NCBI GenBank assembly: GCA_033980235.1 | Contig: CM067062.1 | Coordinates: 5,078,696 to 5,142,695 of the forward strand | Direction: 5' to 3' | DNA length: 64,000 nucleotides | Origin: Diadema setosum | Lineage: Eukaryota > Echinodermata > Echinoidea > Diadematoida > Diadematidae | Part shown: one piece after another, positions 1 through 10,625 of the stretch | Position numbering within the stretch: position 1 is the stretch's first letter | Layout: every line of letters starts with the position of its first letter | Made by a program: the position numbers and the translations under genes | Notes under the pieces: generated by a model | The model's database searches: none | Told to the model about the DNA's origin: nothing | The model's input: only the letters and a program-made list of their open reading frames with translations

Positions 1-2824
1 TTGATTTTATTACGACGTGATCGCATTGTTGTTAAAGTGAAAGCGCTCTTCGAAAATTGTTGTGTGAAGACCATAAGTGACTTATGTCCTTTTTGTTGCT
101 AGAATAGGGAAGAAAATGTTCTCTCTGCCTCCCTCAATGTCTCATACTTTTCTCATTACGCGCATTTGGTACATGGATGTCACATTGGCCATTGCCCTGA
201 TATTCCAAATAGGACAAACGGGACCGCCCTGCTGATCTCTAACCCGGGCATAGAGATCAACGGGCAGCACACAGAGAACCCGCTTACCAGGTTTTTCCAA
301 AGGTGTTTGAGAGAACTCATCGTTATTACAGTCCCCCGACTAATAGCAAAATGATAGATAAATGAAATAGCATGAAGGCATGTGCGGCGAAGATTCGCAA
401 TTGGCGAACTCTGGAAAAAGCTGTGGTATATTGCTTACCCCCGTATCATTCCAATATCCACGCAGCTTCACCACTTCTGCATAACCTACCAAAATGGGGA
501 CTAAATTTAAGCAGAGATATTCTTAAATTAAACTTCGTTTTAATCGAAATACTTTTTCTAAAGGCAGTGAGAGGATGTCTTGACACACAGGAGCTTTTCA
601 AAGCCCGCAAGGTATAATGTTCACATTATCATTGTTTCTCATCCTTTAGTGTAGTTGAGTTAATGTTAAGTCTCTGATCAACAAAAACAAAAACAAACAA
701 ACAAACAAACAAAAAACCCTCCAAAAGCAGTACCTTCATCACTTGTATGATATGTGTATTCATCATTGATATAAATATCATGCATATCATAATCATGTAA
801 AGAGAAACAAGGAGTAATAACAGTCAAGCTTTTGCTACAAAATAATGACAATAATGGTAATGAGCGTAATTGTAATAGTAATTTATGGTAAGTAATAATA
901 GTGGTAACGTTACGTATCAGTAGTGCTTTCATAATTAGTATCATCTTAATCATCAGTGATTTCGCATTAGTGCTGTAAGAACTTTTCTGCTACCGAACGG
1001 TGTCCCCTTTTTATGCTAGACGATGGTAGCGTTTGGAAAACGGCAAACTTTCGTCAGCTTTTTAAAGTTGTCTCCCTGTAATACCAATCTCAGTTCTTTA
1101 AGCTGTAAAGAAGGGAGTAATGTAGTTTTCTTTTAACAAAAATCTAATGTGACAAGATATGTGATTAAAGAATTATATAGGAGGCAAGTTTTATCCGCAC
1201 ATACCTATTCGTATGATATCCGGTGTGGTCTTCTCCGCCAGACACAAGTAACGCCAAAACTCCCCCAAGAGGGCCGCGGCGTAAACCAACCAAATAAGGT
1301 CCATGACTGGATTGGGGGCGACGAAAGAGGAGCGACGCTCTCGAACTCACGAGGAAATCAAAGTCAAATTCATCAAACAGTGTCAAGTATTCATGCACGG
1401 ACGATGATACGGTATTAGCGTTCCATTCTGACGACAGATGGACGGGGCCTTTAATCCATTTATCACGTTCTCAAGTTCTCGCGTGTGACGCCATAGTAAG
1501 GTAGCAAGCAGCAAACGGGCTCGATAAAGTCCCGATTCTAAAAAAGTTCGGCGGATGAAAGAGGAGGGAGATGTTTTAACCCTGCTTCATGCCTTCAGGG
1601 AAACTCGTAAGGTCAGAAGAATGAAGAGGTTAATTTCGTCTTGCCTTTGTGATACATTCGTTGTGCCAGTTCGACTCTGATTTGCTTTTGATATTTGCAG
1701 AAGACTCTCCGTATTCAAATTATCGAAGGAAACAGAAGAAATGAACACCCACAGTTCTAATGTCTGTTAATCCTCGAAGACAGCAAGAAAATAGATCAGG
1801 TTAAATCCTCGTGGCATCGGTAGGATGTGGTTAATCAGTGAACTATTACTTGAATAAAATCAGCTGAAAGAAGACTAAAACAGAGATGGTAGAAGACTTG
1901 CCAAATGTTTGAAAAGGAAACGTGGTCTTTTGTCAACTAATGCCCAATCCGTCTGTGCGCCGTGTTTGGCGTGCGCTGCTGGCGACTGAAGATGTGAACA
2001 CATTTGCATGTTAACTGCAGTGGCGCCAAATGTCGGCACACACAGAGCAGTCACGTATTACGTGCACCACCACATTGCATACTCATACACACGGAGAAAA
2101 AAAAAAAACCCGATGTAAAGTGTGCGCACGCACGGGCTAGTGCAGTGTATTTCCTCTTCTGTATTCATTGTACTGTGGCCACATTTAGCCGTCTGCGCAG
2201 ATCGCTGTAAAGCGGGCTTCATAGCGGGAAGAGGAGAGGCGGCAGAGCTGGGATAGGAACGGGCAGGCTAGGGAAAATCAGGCGACTCGCCACCACAGGT
2301 GTCCTATTAATTAGACGAATCCCACCATGTTCTGATTGTCATTCCGTGGCGGCGCATGCCAATCTGGTATCTAATTAAATACAAGCGGCAATTCAAAGCG
2401 TTCATTTGGATCAAAGACAATTTTTAAGGACATCCAAAGCATGGCTTTTTCAAATTGACTTTCAATGGCAGAGAACTCTGTTCACCAAAACGGAACAAAC
2501 CTAAGTCTCTCTAAATACGCTTCTGTAAATGAATATATCCTTAAACTGCACATGATAACTACATAGCTACTAATTACAATATAAAATCTTCATTATTCTA
2601 TGCAGTTTTCTACGTCAATCGTTTCTTTTGCGATCCGAATATCATTTGTTTTCAGCATTTGCCATATCTCCTGGCCTTCGCAACGGGCGGGCAATCTGCA
2701 TCAGTAGTGAATGCATTCTTTTCAAGCTTTCTGATTGGCTCTACCGACCAGCACTGCGCAAAGTGTAAACAGAGAAAGCGGAATCGCCATTGGTGGTGGC
2801 AACACGCACATTATGCGCATGCTC
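1..2824. other. Gene-free stretch, no recognisable coding exon
   Basis: I see no recognisable protein family in either strand. The short open frames lack protein-like composition or known motifs. The stretch holds a (CAAA)n tract at 681-717, degenerate ATT-rich sequence around 840-960, and otherwise apparently unique DNA. The part around 2290-2440 is less AT-rich and has closely spaced TAATTA-type and ATCAAAG motifs, so it could be regulatory, but this is only a motif impression. Confidence 0.5.
681..717. repeat. (CAAA)n microsatellite
   Basis: A run of CAAA/CAAAA units is read directly in the sequence. It is a simple repeat with no visible link to a neighbouring element. Confidence 0.9.
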
Positions 2825-2850
2825 AGAGAGAGAGAGAGAGAGAGAGAGAG
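2825..2850. repeat. (GA)n microsatellite
   Basis: About 13 uninterrupted AG dinucleotides. Confidence 0.95.
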
Positions 2851-3007
2851 GGAACATAGTTAATACGCAGGACTAGTCCGCATGCATCACTTAGCGATCC
2901 ATTATTAGCGCTGAAGACGTAGATTCGTTATCTATAGGCAGCGGAAAAATTGATGCATATAGGCCTATATGGTGCATATTGGTACAGTTGGTACAGTGCA
3001 TATATAA

Positions 3008-3017
3008 TTGTATATAT

Positions 3018-3062
<45 letters not shown>

Positions 3063-3158
3063 TATATTACAGTGTATATATATATATATATATATATATA
3101 TTATGTAATATATATATGTATGTATAAATATATACACTTGGTGATTCTATCCTTCTAT

Positions 3159-3200
<42 letters not shown>
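3008..3200. repeat. (TA)n microsatellite cluster
   Basis: Three TA-repeat blocks (about 3011-3054, 3075-3102 and 3161-3198) are separated by short spacers. Open frames here are an artefact of the repeat. Long TA tracts can extrude cruciforms. Confidence 0.95.
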
Positions 3201-3203
<3 letters not shown>

Positions 3204-4294
3204 CTTGCATATATCTATTATGTACATGTATATACACACCGACATGCAGATATAAAATGATTGGTGTAAATCAGTCGTATCTGGCCAGAAATGTTCTGTC
3301 TTGTTATCAATTTATTTGGCCAAAGGCTATAAATCAACGTCTTCTATTCATGCAGTATACTTAACTTATTTGATGTTAAAAACACTGTAACTCGAATATG
3401 TTGACCATAACTGCGGAGCTTCCAATAATATGAAGAAAAGATTATTCAACGGGTTATGTATAAATGAGTCTGATTGATGCATTACTATGTCAGTGCATAC
3501 CATAAATCATTGTTACTATTGTTAGGCGTACTGATGTCCCCGGTAATGCTTGAAATAGACTTTAGAATAAAAAAAAAACAGCACCCAAACTGAACAGTCC
3601 AATACTTTAACAAATATTTGGGATACCTGGTATGTTTCTTTCTTCACTGCCTAAAAGTCGACTAGAAAAGTAAATGTAAGTATTTGACTGACTTTGCGGT
3701 AAGTTGTAAGTTTCGGGTTTCGCTATTCCATCAAGGAAAGAATTCAAATCAGAATACATTGTTTTTTACATATTTATTATGTTACTAAATTTGTTTATGC
3801 ATTTTGGTCTTCTCACATGTTTGTGATTTGTCTTTGTTTTTTTTTTCTCTCTCTCTCCATTTGTATTGCAGTGAGAAGGGGTGCTAGTGTTTCAACTCGT
3901 GAACAATCTGTTCCTTGTACACTTTTGTAGGAAAAATGATCTTAAATTTTGTTAATCGTTATTATTGTTCTACCGCCGACCTTCCCATGCATTTGCTGCA
4001 AAATGTAACAGTAGATATTTTTCGTTAATATCATCAGGTTATATTACATTTGTAAGATGATAAAAAAGGAGAAAATATTTGGAATCATGGCCTGTGGCCT
4101 TCATATTTTTTTTTCAAGCAATAATGTATGTCACGTGTTTGAATAAGTTTGTTATCGCCTAAATTCATTTGGACGTGTTTTGGACGAGCTGGATCTTGTT
4201 GTATTTCGTATTCGTCTCTGTGTATACTGTCTTCGGTCCGTCTACACATCATGGAAATAAAAGTGGTATTTCCAGAATCCTTGATTAAACATAT
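3201..4294. other. AT-rich stretch, nothing recognised
   Basis: No motif-bearing reading frame, RNA gene or transposon end was found. A short poly-T plus CT tract lies at about 3837-3858. Confidence 0.5.
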
Positions 4295-5761
4295 TGGCCC
4301 GTATTCTACTGTAGACCAAGGTATAAACCCATTTTAGACTCACCTATGGTTTAGCTAGACCCGAGGTTTAATTTTGTATTCTGCTAGCGAGGTTTAGTTA
4401 AACCCAAGTCTATTTCGGGTTTAAATTAAACCCGAAATAGTCTTGGGTCAAGCCACCATGGTGCCCTCTATGGAAGAAGAAATTTTCCCTCTCTGAGTAC
4501 TTTTCTCTCCACAAATCCACTTAAATTTATTATTGGCAGTGTATCAGCCACATTAGCGTGACTTTCTTGGATTTTGAATAGTTTGTACGGGTATTTATGT
4601 CGAATAAGGGCATGCTGTATTTTTGCTTGCGACGACTCGTGAAGCACTGTGATTATACTGTACAGTTTGTGTACGTGTGCGACGCACATCACAGGATACA
4701 TGGTAAGCGTCTAATAGCGTAGCGCTATCATATTTTTGGCTAGCTAGCTTTGAATGCTCAGTACCAGCAGATCCATCGCGCCGCGCCGGCCGGCGGCACG
4801 GTTGCTGTGTGCGCTGGATGGGACATTCGACTTTTTATGTCGATTGAATCGTGAATTCGAAATGGACTGGCAATTGATCAAACCAGGACTTTGAGGTAGG
4901 AAATTGAATAAAAGCTTTTCTCTTAAGATTGTCAGTTAATAAAAATAAAAACCATTCTAAAATTTAGAAATAGATCTAGATCTACTATCAACCCTGTCTC
5001 GATATTAGAAGTAACGTTAGGCCTAGATTTTACCTACCGTACCACACTAACCTAACTTTTAATAGATCTAACGTTAGTCCTAACGTTACAATAATGTACT
5101 CTAGCTATTCGAATAGGTTCTACTAACGTTAGTAGGACCCTACTCATACTAACTAACGTTAGTCCTAACGTTAGTCCTACGATCGATCTAGGTTCTCGAT
5201 CTAACACTACAGAAACTATGCCAAATCGACCTCAGGCTCTACCCTCTAGTCCTATACATTGAGTTCTTGGTCTAGTCTTCAGGTTATTTTCATCGTAAAG
5301 CTTATCTAGACTAACGTATTAGTACAGGTAGTACTAGGTAGCTGTTAGTAGTATTGCTACAATTTAGATCTCGAGTCTCTTCTAAGTGTACAATTTGCTA
5401 CAAGTACTATAGATCTAGTATGTAGTAGTAGGCGTATCTCGTGTGTACTCGCGTGTGGCCGGCAAGCTAGCTGCTGCATCCAGCCAGCCACTCGTTTTGT
5501 GCCATTGGCATTGATCCGTGTGCTGGTACCCTTACCAGTCATCGTTAGACTCGATTTAAACTCGAAATAAACCTCCTCCAGGGTAGGTTTAATTTAAACC
5601 CAATTTAGACCACAGCTGGACTTAGTAGAATACAAATTAAACCTGGGTTTAAACCTGGGTCTAAACTGGTGGTTTAAACTCAGGTTTAAACCCCAAAAAC
5701 CCACTTTAGACCCAGGCGTGGGTTTAAACTCGGGTCTAAGTTTTTAGCAGAATACGGGCCA
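4295..5761. mobile_element. 1.47-kb DNA transposon with long structured inverted ends (PIF/Harbinger-like, non-autonomous)
   Basis: The left end reads TGGCCCGTATTCT and the right end is its exact reverse complement, AGAATACGGGCCA. Behind these termini both ends carry related, inverted arrays of GGGTTTAAAC/AGACCC-type motifs for roughly 185-200 bp. Each end also has a second internal GTATTCTRCT copy (near 4376 on the left; inverted near 5627 on the right). The trinucleotide ATT sits directly outside GGCCC/GGGCC on both sides, compatible with a 3-bp target duplication as made by PIF/Harbinger transposases. The interior (about 4480-5540) has only short open frames and no recognisable transposase or Myb-like protein, so the copy looks non-autonomous. 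Superfamily assignment is inferred from termini and duplication length; the boundaries themselves are well supported. Confidence 0.75.
5012..5174. repeat. Cluster of six TAACGTTA palindromic octamers
   Basis: Six exact copies of the self-complementary octamer TAACGTTA lie in about 160 bp inside the 4295-5761 element, often as CTAACGTTAG. They are irregularly spaced rather than a strict tandem array, which looks more like a binding-site cluster than slippage. A role as transposase or accessory-protein binding sites is inference. Confidence 0.7.
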
Positions 5762-6713
5762 TTGATTACAGATTGTGTCATCCTTGTCATACAACAGATC
5801 AACTGGCCCTTGACAACCAATCCAGGAAAAAAAAATTCTCGACAACACTCCGATGTTCTTGTTGCAAGTGCTTTGCCAATTTTAGTGCTGAACAGAACCG
5901 TGCAATGGCAGCTTGTACAAATATGAGGAAATGTATAATGATCGAGTCTGGTAGCTTTGATCTCATGAGGTTGACAGAATCTTGAGGGTATGACCTGGAA
6001 GTGCAACAGGAGTCGTGCTGGGTCGATGCAGCGGAAATGTCGTGGAGACTTGACCTTGAACATCGTTGTAATCAAACCGTCCCCTGGCACGGCACAGTGA
6101 TGCTCCCCTGCGTGCATCAAGGCTGACAAGCGAATTTTCAAGTCTTGAAAGCAACGCCAATACACCCACACATACTCTCACTTGAACACAGTCATACAAA
6201 AACAAACAATAACTGGGAATCCATGGTGTTTGCTGACTGACCATGCAGCCCGCTAGCCAGCCAGCCGCCCAATCGCTCCAGATGCACCGAAACCAGAAGC
6301 TGTAATGCGATACAGCAGTGCCCCTTCATGGGAGGTCAGAGACACTTTTTTGACAGCCAACTCCGAGTCAGTTTTGTCTCGAATGCAAATAGATGTCACT
6401 CACTTTTCAAAATGCTGACGCATGGAAGTTCCTTTCCGACGGATCCTTAAGAGCTAAAGTTGCAGAAGTCGTAAAAATAATATGCCAATCCACGACTAGC
6501 ATCCGAGCTGCAGTCGGTTTGCTCACCGAAGAACAGTGCAGACCTATATGAAATGACGGTATCTGAGCACTGGATGAAATATTGGATGTTCATGTTCTGA
6601 AGCACACACTGAGTCAGTGAGACAGAGATGAATGATGAAAAGTTATCATTTCGGTGTCGTATCTTATGAGTGGAAGGTCTGTTTTTGTGTCTTTCTGGGT
6701 TATTTTTCCGTTC
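5762..6713. other. Stretch without a recognised gene
   Basis: A 161-codon minus-strand frame (5686-6171) overlaps the transposon end and has no recognisable domain; I treat it as chance. The rest appears to be unique sequence. Confidence 0.45.
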
Positions 6714-6875
6714 CGTGTGTGTGTGTGTGTGTGTGTGTGTATGTATGCATGTCTATCCTCTCTCTCTCCTTTTCTCTCTCTGTACCGTTTTCTTTCTGTC
6801 TTTTCATCTTCTTCATTTCTTTCTTGCTCTCTCTCTCCACTCTGTCTCTCTACATTTTTTTTCATTTTCTCTTTC
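6714..6875. repeat. (GT)n followed by a CT-rich tract
   Basis: A GT run at 6714-6740 is followed by CT-rich, pyrimidine-biased sequence (about 6752-6875). It abuts the left terminus of the 7.8-kb element. Confidence 0.9.
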
Positions 6876-6894
6876 CCCTGCCGGAAAAAACACA
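6876..6894 (+). repeat. Left terminal inverted repeat of the 7.8-kb element
   Basis: CCCTGCCGGAAAAAACACA pairs with the sequence at 14635-14653 at 18 of 19 positions. It marks the abrupt change from CT-rich flank to CACAGTG-rich DNA. Confidence 0.65.
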
Positions 6895-6910
6895 TAGTGC
6901 ACCACATAGT

Positions 6911-7179
6911 CACCACAGTGTGAAACACACTGTGTTCACACAGTCATTCCACTGCGTTAATTTGGAACACTTTTTAATACAGTGAACCACTCAGTGGAAC
7001 ACAGTGTGACAACACTATGAACCACACTGTTACCACAGTGTGATCTCAACCGATCAACCACAGTGTGGTTCATAGTGTAGTCACAGAGTGTTTCACTGTG
7101 TGGTTCACTGTATTAAAAAGTGTTCCAATTTAACGCAGTGGAATGACTGTATGAACACAGTGTGTTTCACACTGTGGTG
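6911..7179. repeat. 269-bp near-perfect palindrome built of CACAGTG-type motifs
   Basis: The arm starting CACCACAGTGTGAAACACAC at 6911 is matched, reverse-complemented, by the arm ending at 7179 with only scattered differences. The arms are roughly 120 bp and the loop, about 25 bp, lies around 7032-7058. CACTGTG/CACAGTG occurs repeatedly in both arms. It could extrude a stable hairpin. It lies just inside the left terminus of the 7.8-kb element. Confidence 0.85.
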
Positions 7180-7590
7180 AAAGTGTTTCACTATGTGTTT
7201 CACTGTGTGTTTCACTACGTGTTTCACTGTGTGTTTTCACTGTGTGTTTCACTGTGTGTTTCACTGTGTTTCACTGTGTGTTTCACTACGTGTTTCACTA
7301 CGTGTTTCACTGTGTGTTCACTACGTGGTTCACTGTGTGTTTCACTGTGTTTTTTCACTGTGTGTTTCACTACGTGGTTCACTGTGTGTTTCACTGTGTG
7401 TTTCACTACGTGGTTCACTGTGTGTTTCACTGTGTGTTTCACTACGTGGTTCACTGTGTGTTTCAATATATGCTTCACTGTGTGTTCACTGTGTGTTTTA
7501 CTGTGTGTTTCACTATATGCTTCACTACGTGTTTTCACTGTGTGTTTCACTGTATGTTTCACTATATGTTTTATGACAGAAGTCACTTTT
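7180..7590. repeat. 12-bp tandem array TTTCACTGTGTG / TTTCACTACGTG
   Basis: Units alternate between TTTCACTGTGTG and a CACTACGTG variant, with occasional length changes. By hand I count about 18 CACTGTG and 8 CACTACG cores between 7200 and 7550. Because 12 is a multiple of three, several frames on both strands stay open for 120-160 codons; these Cys/Phe/Val- or Val/Lys/His-rich frames are repeat translations, not genes. Confidence 0.95.
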
Positions 7591-7970
7591 TATCTCTCAC
7601 ACATTAACTTCCGTCACTCTGTGGTTTCTTTCACACAATGACTGTTCAGCCACACTGTGTATTTTTCACCCAGTGAATTTCCTGCCACACTATGGTACCT
7701 TTCACACAGTGACCTTTACTGCCACACCGTTACCTTTCACACAGTGATCTCTCTGCACAATGTGGTATCTTTCACTCAGTGAGCTCTCCATCCAAACAAA
7801 CACCACACTGTGTACACTCTGTGGAGATTTTCCATACAGTTACCACACTGTGAGTACTCTGCGGCAGTTTTACATCCAGACTCAACACCGTGTACACTCT
7901 ATGGTGATTTTCCATCCAGTCTTCTCACTGTGAACACTCCGTGGCGAGTTTCCTTCCAGTGCTGTCACAT
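7591..7970. repeat. Degenerate longer-period array of CACACTGTGG and TTTCACACAGTGA
   Basis: Motifs such as GCCACACTATGG and CTTTCACACAGTGA recur roughly every 40-50 bp with heavy divergence. The zone ends near 7970, where sequence becomes apparently unique. It resembles the 52-bp array near 14 kb read in the opposite orientation. Confidence 0.75.
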
Positions 7971-8118
7971 TATCTAGTAGCTCTAGTGCAGTTTACAGAA
8001 TGAGTTATTTCCAATAATTAATTCATTCGTTGTGAAGAAATAGAAATACAGAAATTTCATGAAAATGACAAGCTTTCTTGGTTATGGCCCGGGCGATTCC
8101 TGCATACTTTGATCCGCT

Positions 8119-8682
8119 TTAAAGAACAAGTTCACCTTCACAGACATGTGTGTTTAGTGAATGCAGCAATATTAGTAAAACACATCAGTGAAAGTTTCAG
8201 GAAAATCAGACAATCCGTTCAAAAGTTATGAACTTTTGAAGTTTCTGCTCACTGAAGGCTGGATGAGAAGACTACTATAGCTTGTGATGTCACATTCATG
8301 AGTACAACGATGTAAAGAAAACAAAGAAAATTCATCATATTTCACTTTCCTCGCTTAATAAAAGTTCTTTTAAATTCAACTCTTTTAGAAGGCAAGAAGA
8401 ATAATATTACCCTTAACATACGTCTGTGACAAGGTGAGGAAATGTACACTTTTTTCAAAAAGTAAAATTTTGTGAAATTCTCTTATTTTCTTTACGTATT
8501 GTAAGCTGTGACATCATACACTGTAGCAGTCTTCACATTCAGCAGTAACTGCGCAGATACTTTAAAAATTCATAACTTTTAAACGGATTGTCCGATTTTC
8601 CCCAAACTTTCACTGATTTGTTCTACTGATATTGTTGCATTCACGCAATCCACATGTATATGAAGGTGAACTTGTCCTTTAA
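8119..8682. mobile_element. 556-bp foldback MITE with TTAA target duplication
   Basis: TTAA occurs at 8119-8122 and 8679-8682. Between them, the left end AGAACAAGTTCACCTTCA is matched by the inverted right end TGAAGGTGAACTTGTCCT. Inverted similarity continues far inward: AATCAGACAATCCGTTCAAA on the left corresponds to the reverse complement of TTTAAACGGATTGTCCGATT on the right, and the TGATGTCAC segments pair too. No coding capacity. TTAA duplication is characteristic of piggyBac and Kolobok superfamilies, so a relative of one of those is inferred. It is nested in the 7.8-kb element. Confidence 0.9.
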
Positions 8683-9648
8683 TTAATGAAATTTCATGTT
8701 GTCAAACCCCCCAGATTGTTAAGATGCAGTCTTGTAGAGCACTACTTACACCTTAAAGGAGAAGACAAAAGTGCGAAAATGTGTATTCTGCATTTATACA
8801 CTAATTTAATATCAAAATCAAAAACACTTCTCTTATAATACAAAATCAATCACAATATAAATGATTTACAAAATAATACAGCTCGCTGTAATATCTATAA
8901 TGTATCTCGGCATCATAGTTTTGTAAGCTTCAAGGTACAAACTTGCCAGGACAAGACTTTTATGATAATCTATATCATACAAAAATAAGAGAAAAATATA
9001 ATCAAATATCAAAACGTACTTTATTCTGTAATTGCCCACAAAACATTCTTTCAGTTTTATGAAAGAAAAAGCTATGTATCAATGACAATTTGCATGACTA
9101 TTATGAAATATAAGTTTGCTTCATTTCCTCTTATTACAAACCAATTTAGGAATATGTTACAGCAGCGAGCTCTCGCAGCATATATATCTTCATATTTCCT
9201 TTATCAAAACAAACAAACAAACAAAAATGATCTTGCTTTCAGGGCAATAACAATTTAACAGACTAATCTTTGGTACATTTACCTCATTAACAGCCACATC
9301 TGGGCGAGCGAAAACCTTTTAATGATGGTTTCTTGGTGCAATCAAGTATGTTATAGGGCTTGATTTGACTGATTAAAATCATTACAGATGAGGACTTCTA
9401 CATGAGGTGTGATCTTATCAGTAAGACTGAGATCTGTGCACAGTTCAACACCACTTATGGTACTATGACTGGTAACCAGCTTTGTTCGCAGGCAAGTTTA
9501 ATGATTACAATTTGAATCACTGATAATCAATAAAAAGTTAGGCTAGATGCATTCTTTTTATCGATATTATACCTAGTCAAGGCTACAAATGTTATTAACT
9601 TTTGGGCCCGAAACCTGAAATTGACTTCATAACCACCCTAGACCTCTA
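8683..9648. other. AT-rich interior stretch, nothing recognised
   Basis: Strongly AT-rich with no motif-bearing frame. A TTAAAGG terminus-like sequence at 8754 has no inverted partner that I could find. A short (CAAA)n lies near 9209-9227. Confidence 0.45.
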
Positions 9649-9682
9649 CCCCCCCCCCCCCCCAAAAAAAAGGGGGGGGGGG
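9649..9682. repeat. C15-A8-G11 homopolymer triad
   Basis: Consecutive runs of C, A and G can fold as a GC hairpin with an A loop. Such tracts are also prone to sequencing and assembly length errors. Confidence 0.95.
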
Positions 9683-9903
9683 AACACACAATGGAAAAAT
9701 CCATTTGTACTAGGCATGCTAGATCACCTTATACTCAACAAAAGGGTTGGTATGACTCACTGAACTGTAATATAGGTGTTCCAGGAAGGAATGTTGAGAT
9801 ATTGTATAGTTACCAAAATTCGAGTTGTATTTGGTTTATCTACTGCGATGGATTTGGATGTGCCGCGAAGCCGTACAAATCACACTTCCTTTTGGGTGAA
9901 GAG

Positions 9904-10116
9904 TACTGTAAAAGTGGATATTTTCGCGTGACTAATTTTTCGCGCTAGGCCGGGTCAGAAGAGTTTCGCGTGTTTTTAATTCCGCGGAATCAAGACATCA
10001 CGCACAGGAACGTATGGCAAGCAAAAATATTCGCGTGTTTTTATTTTCGCGCTAGTTTCTGGTTGCGCGAAATGCGCGAAAATTTCAACACCGCGAAAAT
10101 TTCCACTTTTACAGTA
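9904..10116. mobile_element. 213-bp palindromic MITE with TA target site
   Basis: The left end TACTGTAAAAGTGGATATTT and the right end AAATTTCCACTTTTACAGTA are inverted copies. The interior repeats TTTCGCG/CGCGAAA words in both orientations, so the copy folds along most of its length. The flanking TA is compatible with a Tc1/mariner-type target, although TA could be part of the terminus. No coding capacity. Nested in the 7.8-kb element. Confidence 0.88.
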
Positions 10117-10500
10117 TCCCACCGGGGCCAGAACTACCTTTGATCAGGATTGCTGGCGCGGTTGTAGCATTCCCAGTTGAGCCAAGCCATCGCTCAGTAT
10201 GTCCGAATCTTCTGTACAGAATGAAAAAGAAAGATTAAAGACAGTATTAATGATGATAAAAGCACGCAGTGCCATGTACTATTAGTATATAAAATAATCG
10301 ATATTAGGTTTATATGTTTCATAATCTAAATCTTATTACGAAATTTCATTTGCTTGTATAAATTTATGTAAAGTAATAATAAAAATATGTACCATATTAC
10401 TACAACAGGAAAAGGAAAAGTTTTGTAAAATTGTTTAATCACAGGTGTTATATTTGGTGCACTGCAATGGCTGCTAGTCTACAGGGGTATTTATCCTCTT

Positions 10501-10625
10501 TAATAGTAATAGTAACAATAATAGTTATGATAATAACAATAATAATAATAATTATTATTATTATTATAATATGAAATATCTATTTAGCACTTAATAAATG
10601 TTTTCAAGCGCTTTACAATGCTAAA
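10501..10625. repeat. (AAT/ATT)n tract and dispersed-repeat-like segment
   Basis: An AAT/ATT-rich tract at 10501-10570, self-complementary around its middle, is followed by sequence containing CAAGCGCTTTACAATG, which looks like a dispersed-repeat fragment. Family not identified. Confidence 0.55.

Noticed and set aside
2928..3260. Ile/Tyr-rich frames over TA repeats
   Set aside because: Low-complexity translation of a microsatellite; the same applies at 55355-55621.
5686..6171. 161-codon minus-strand open frame
   Set aside because: It straddles the right end of the 4295-5761 transposon, has no recognisable domain and overlaps another chance frame.
7162..7641. 159-codon Cys/Phe/Val-rich open frame
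   Set aside because: It is a direct translation of the 12-bp tandem repeat; equivalent frames are open in other phases and on the other strand.
8754..8800. Further TTAA MITE starting TTAAAGGAGAAGAC
   Set aside because: No inverted partner end was found downstream.
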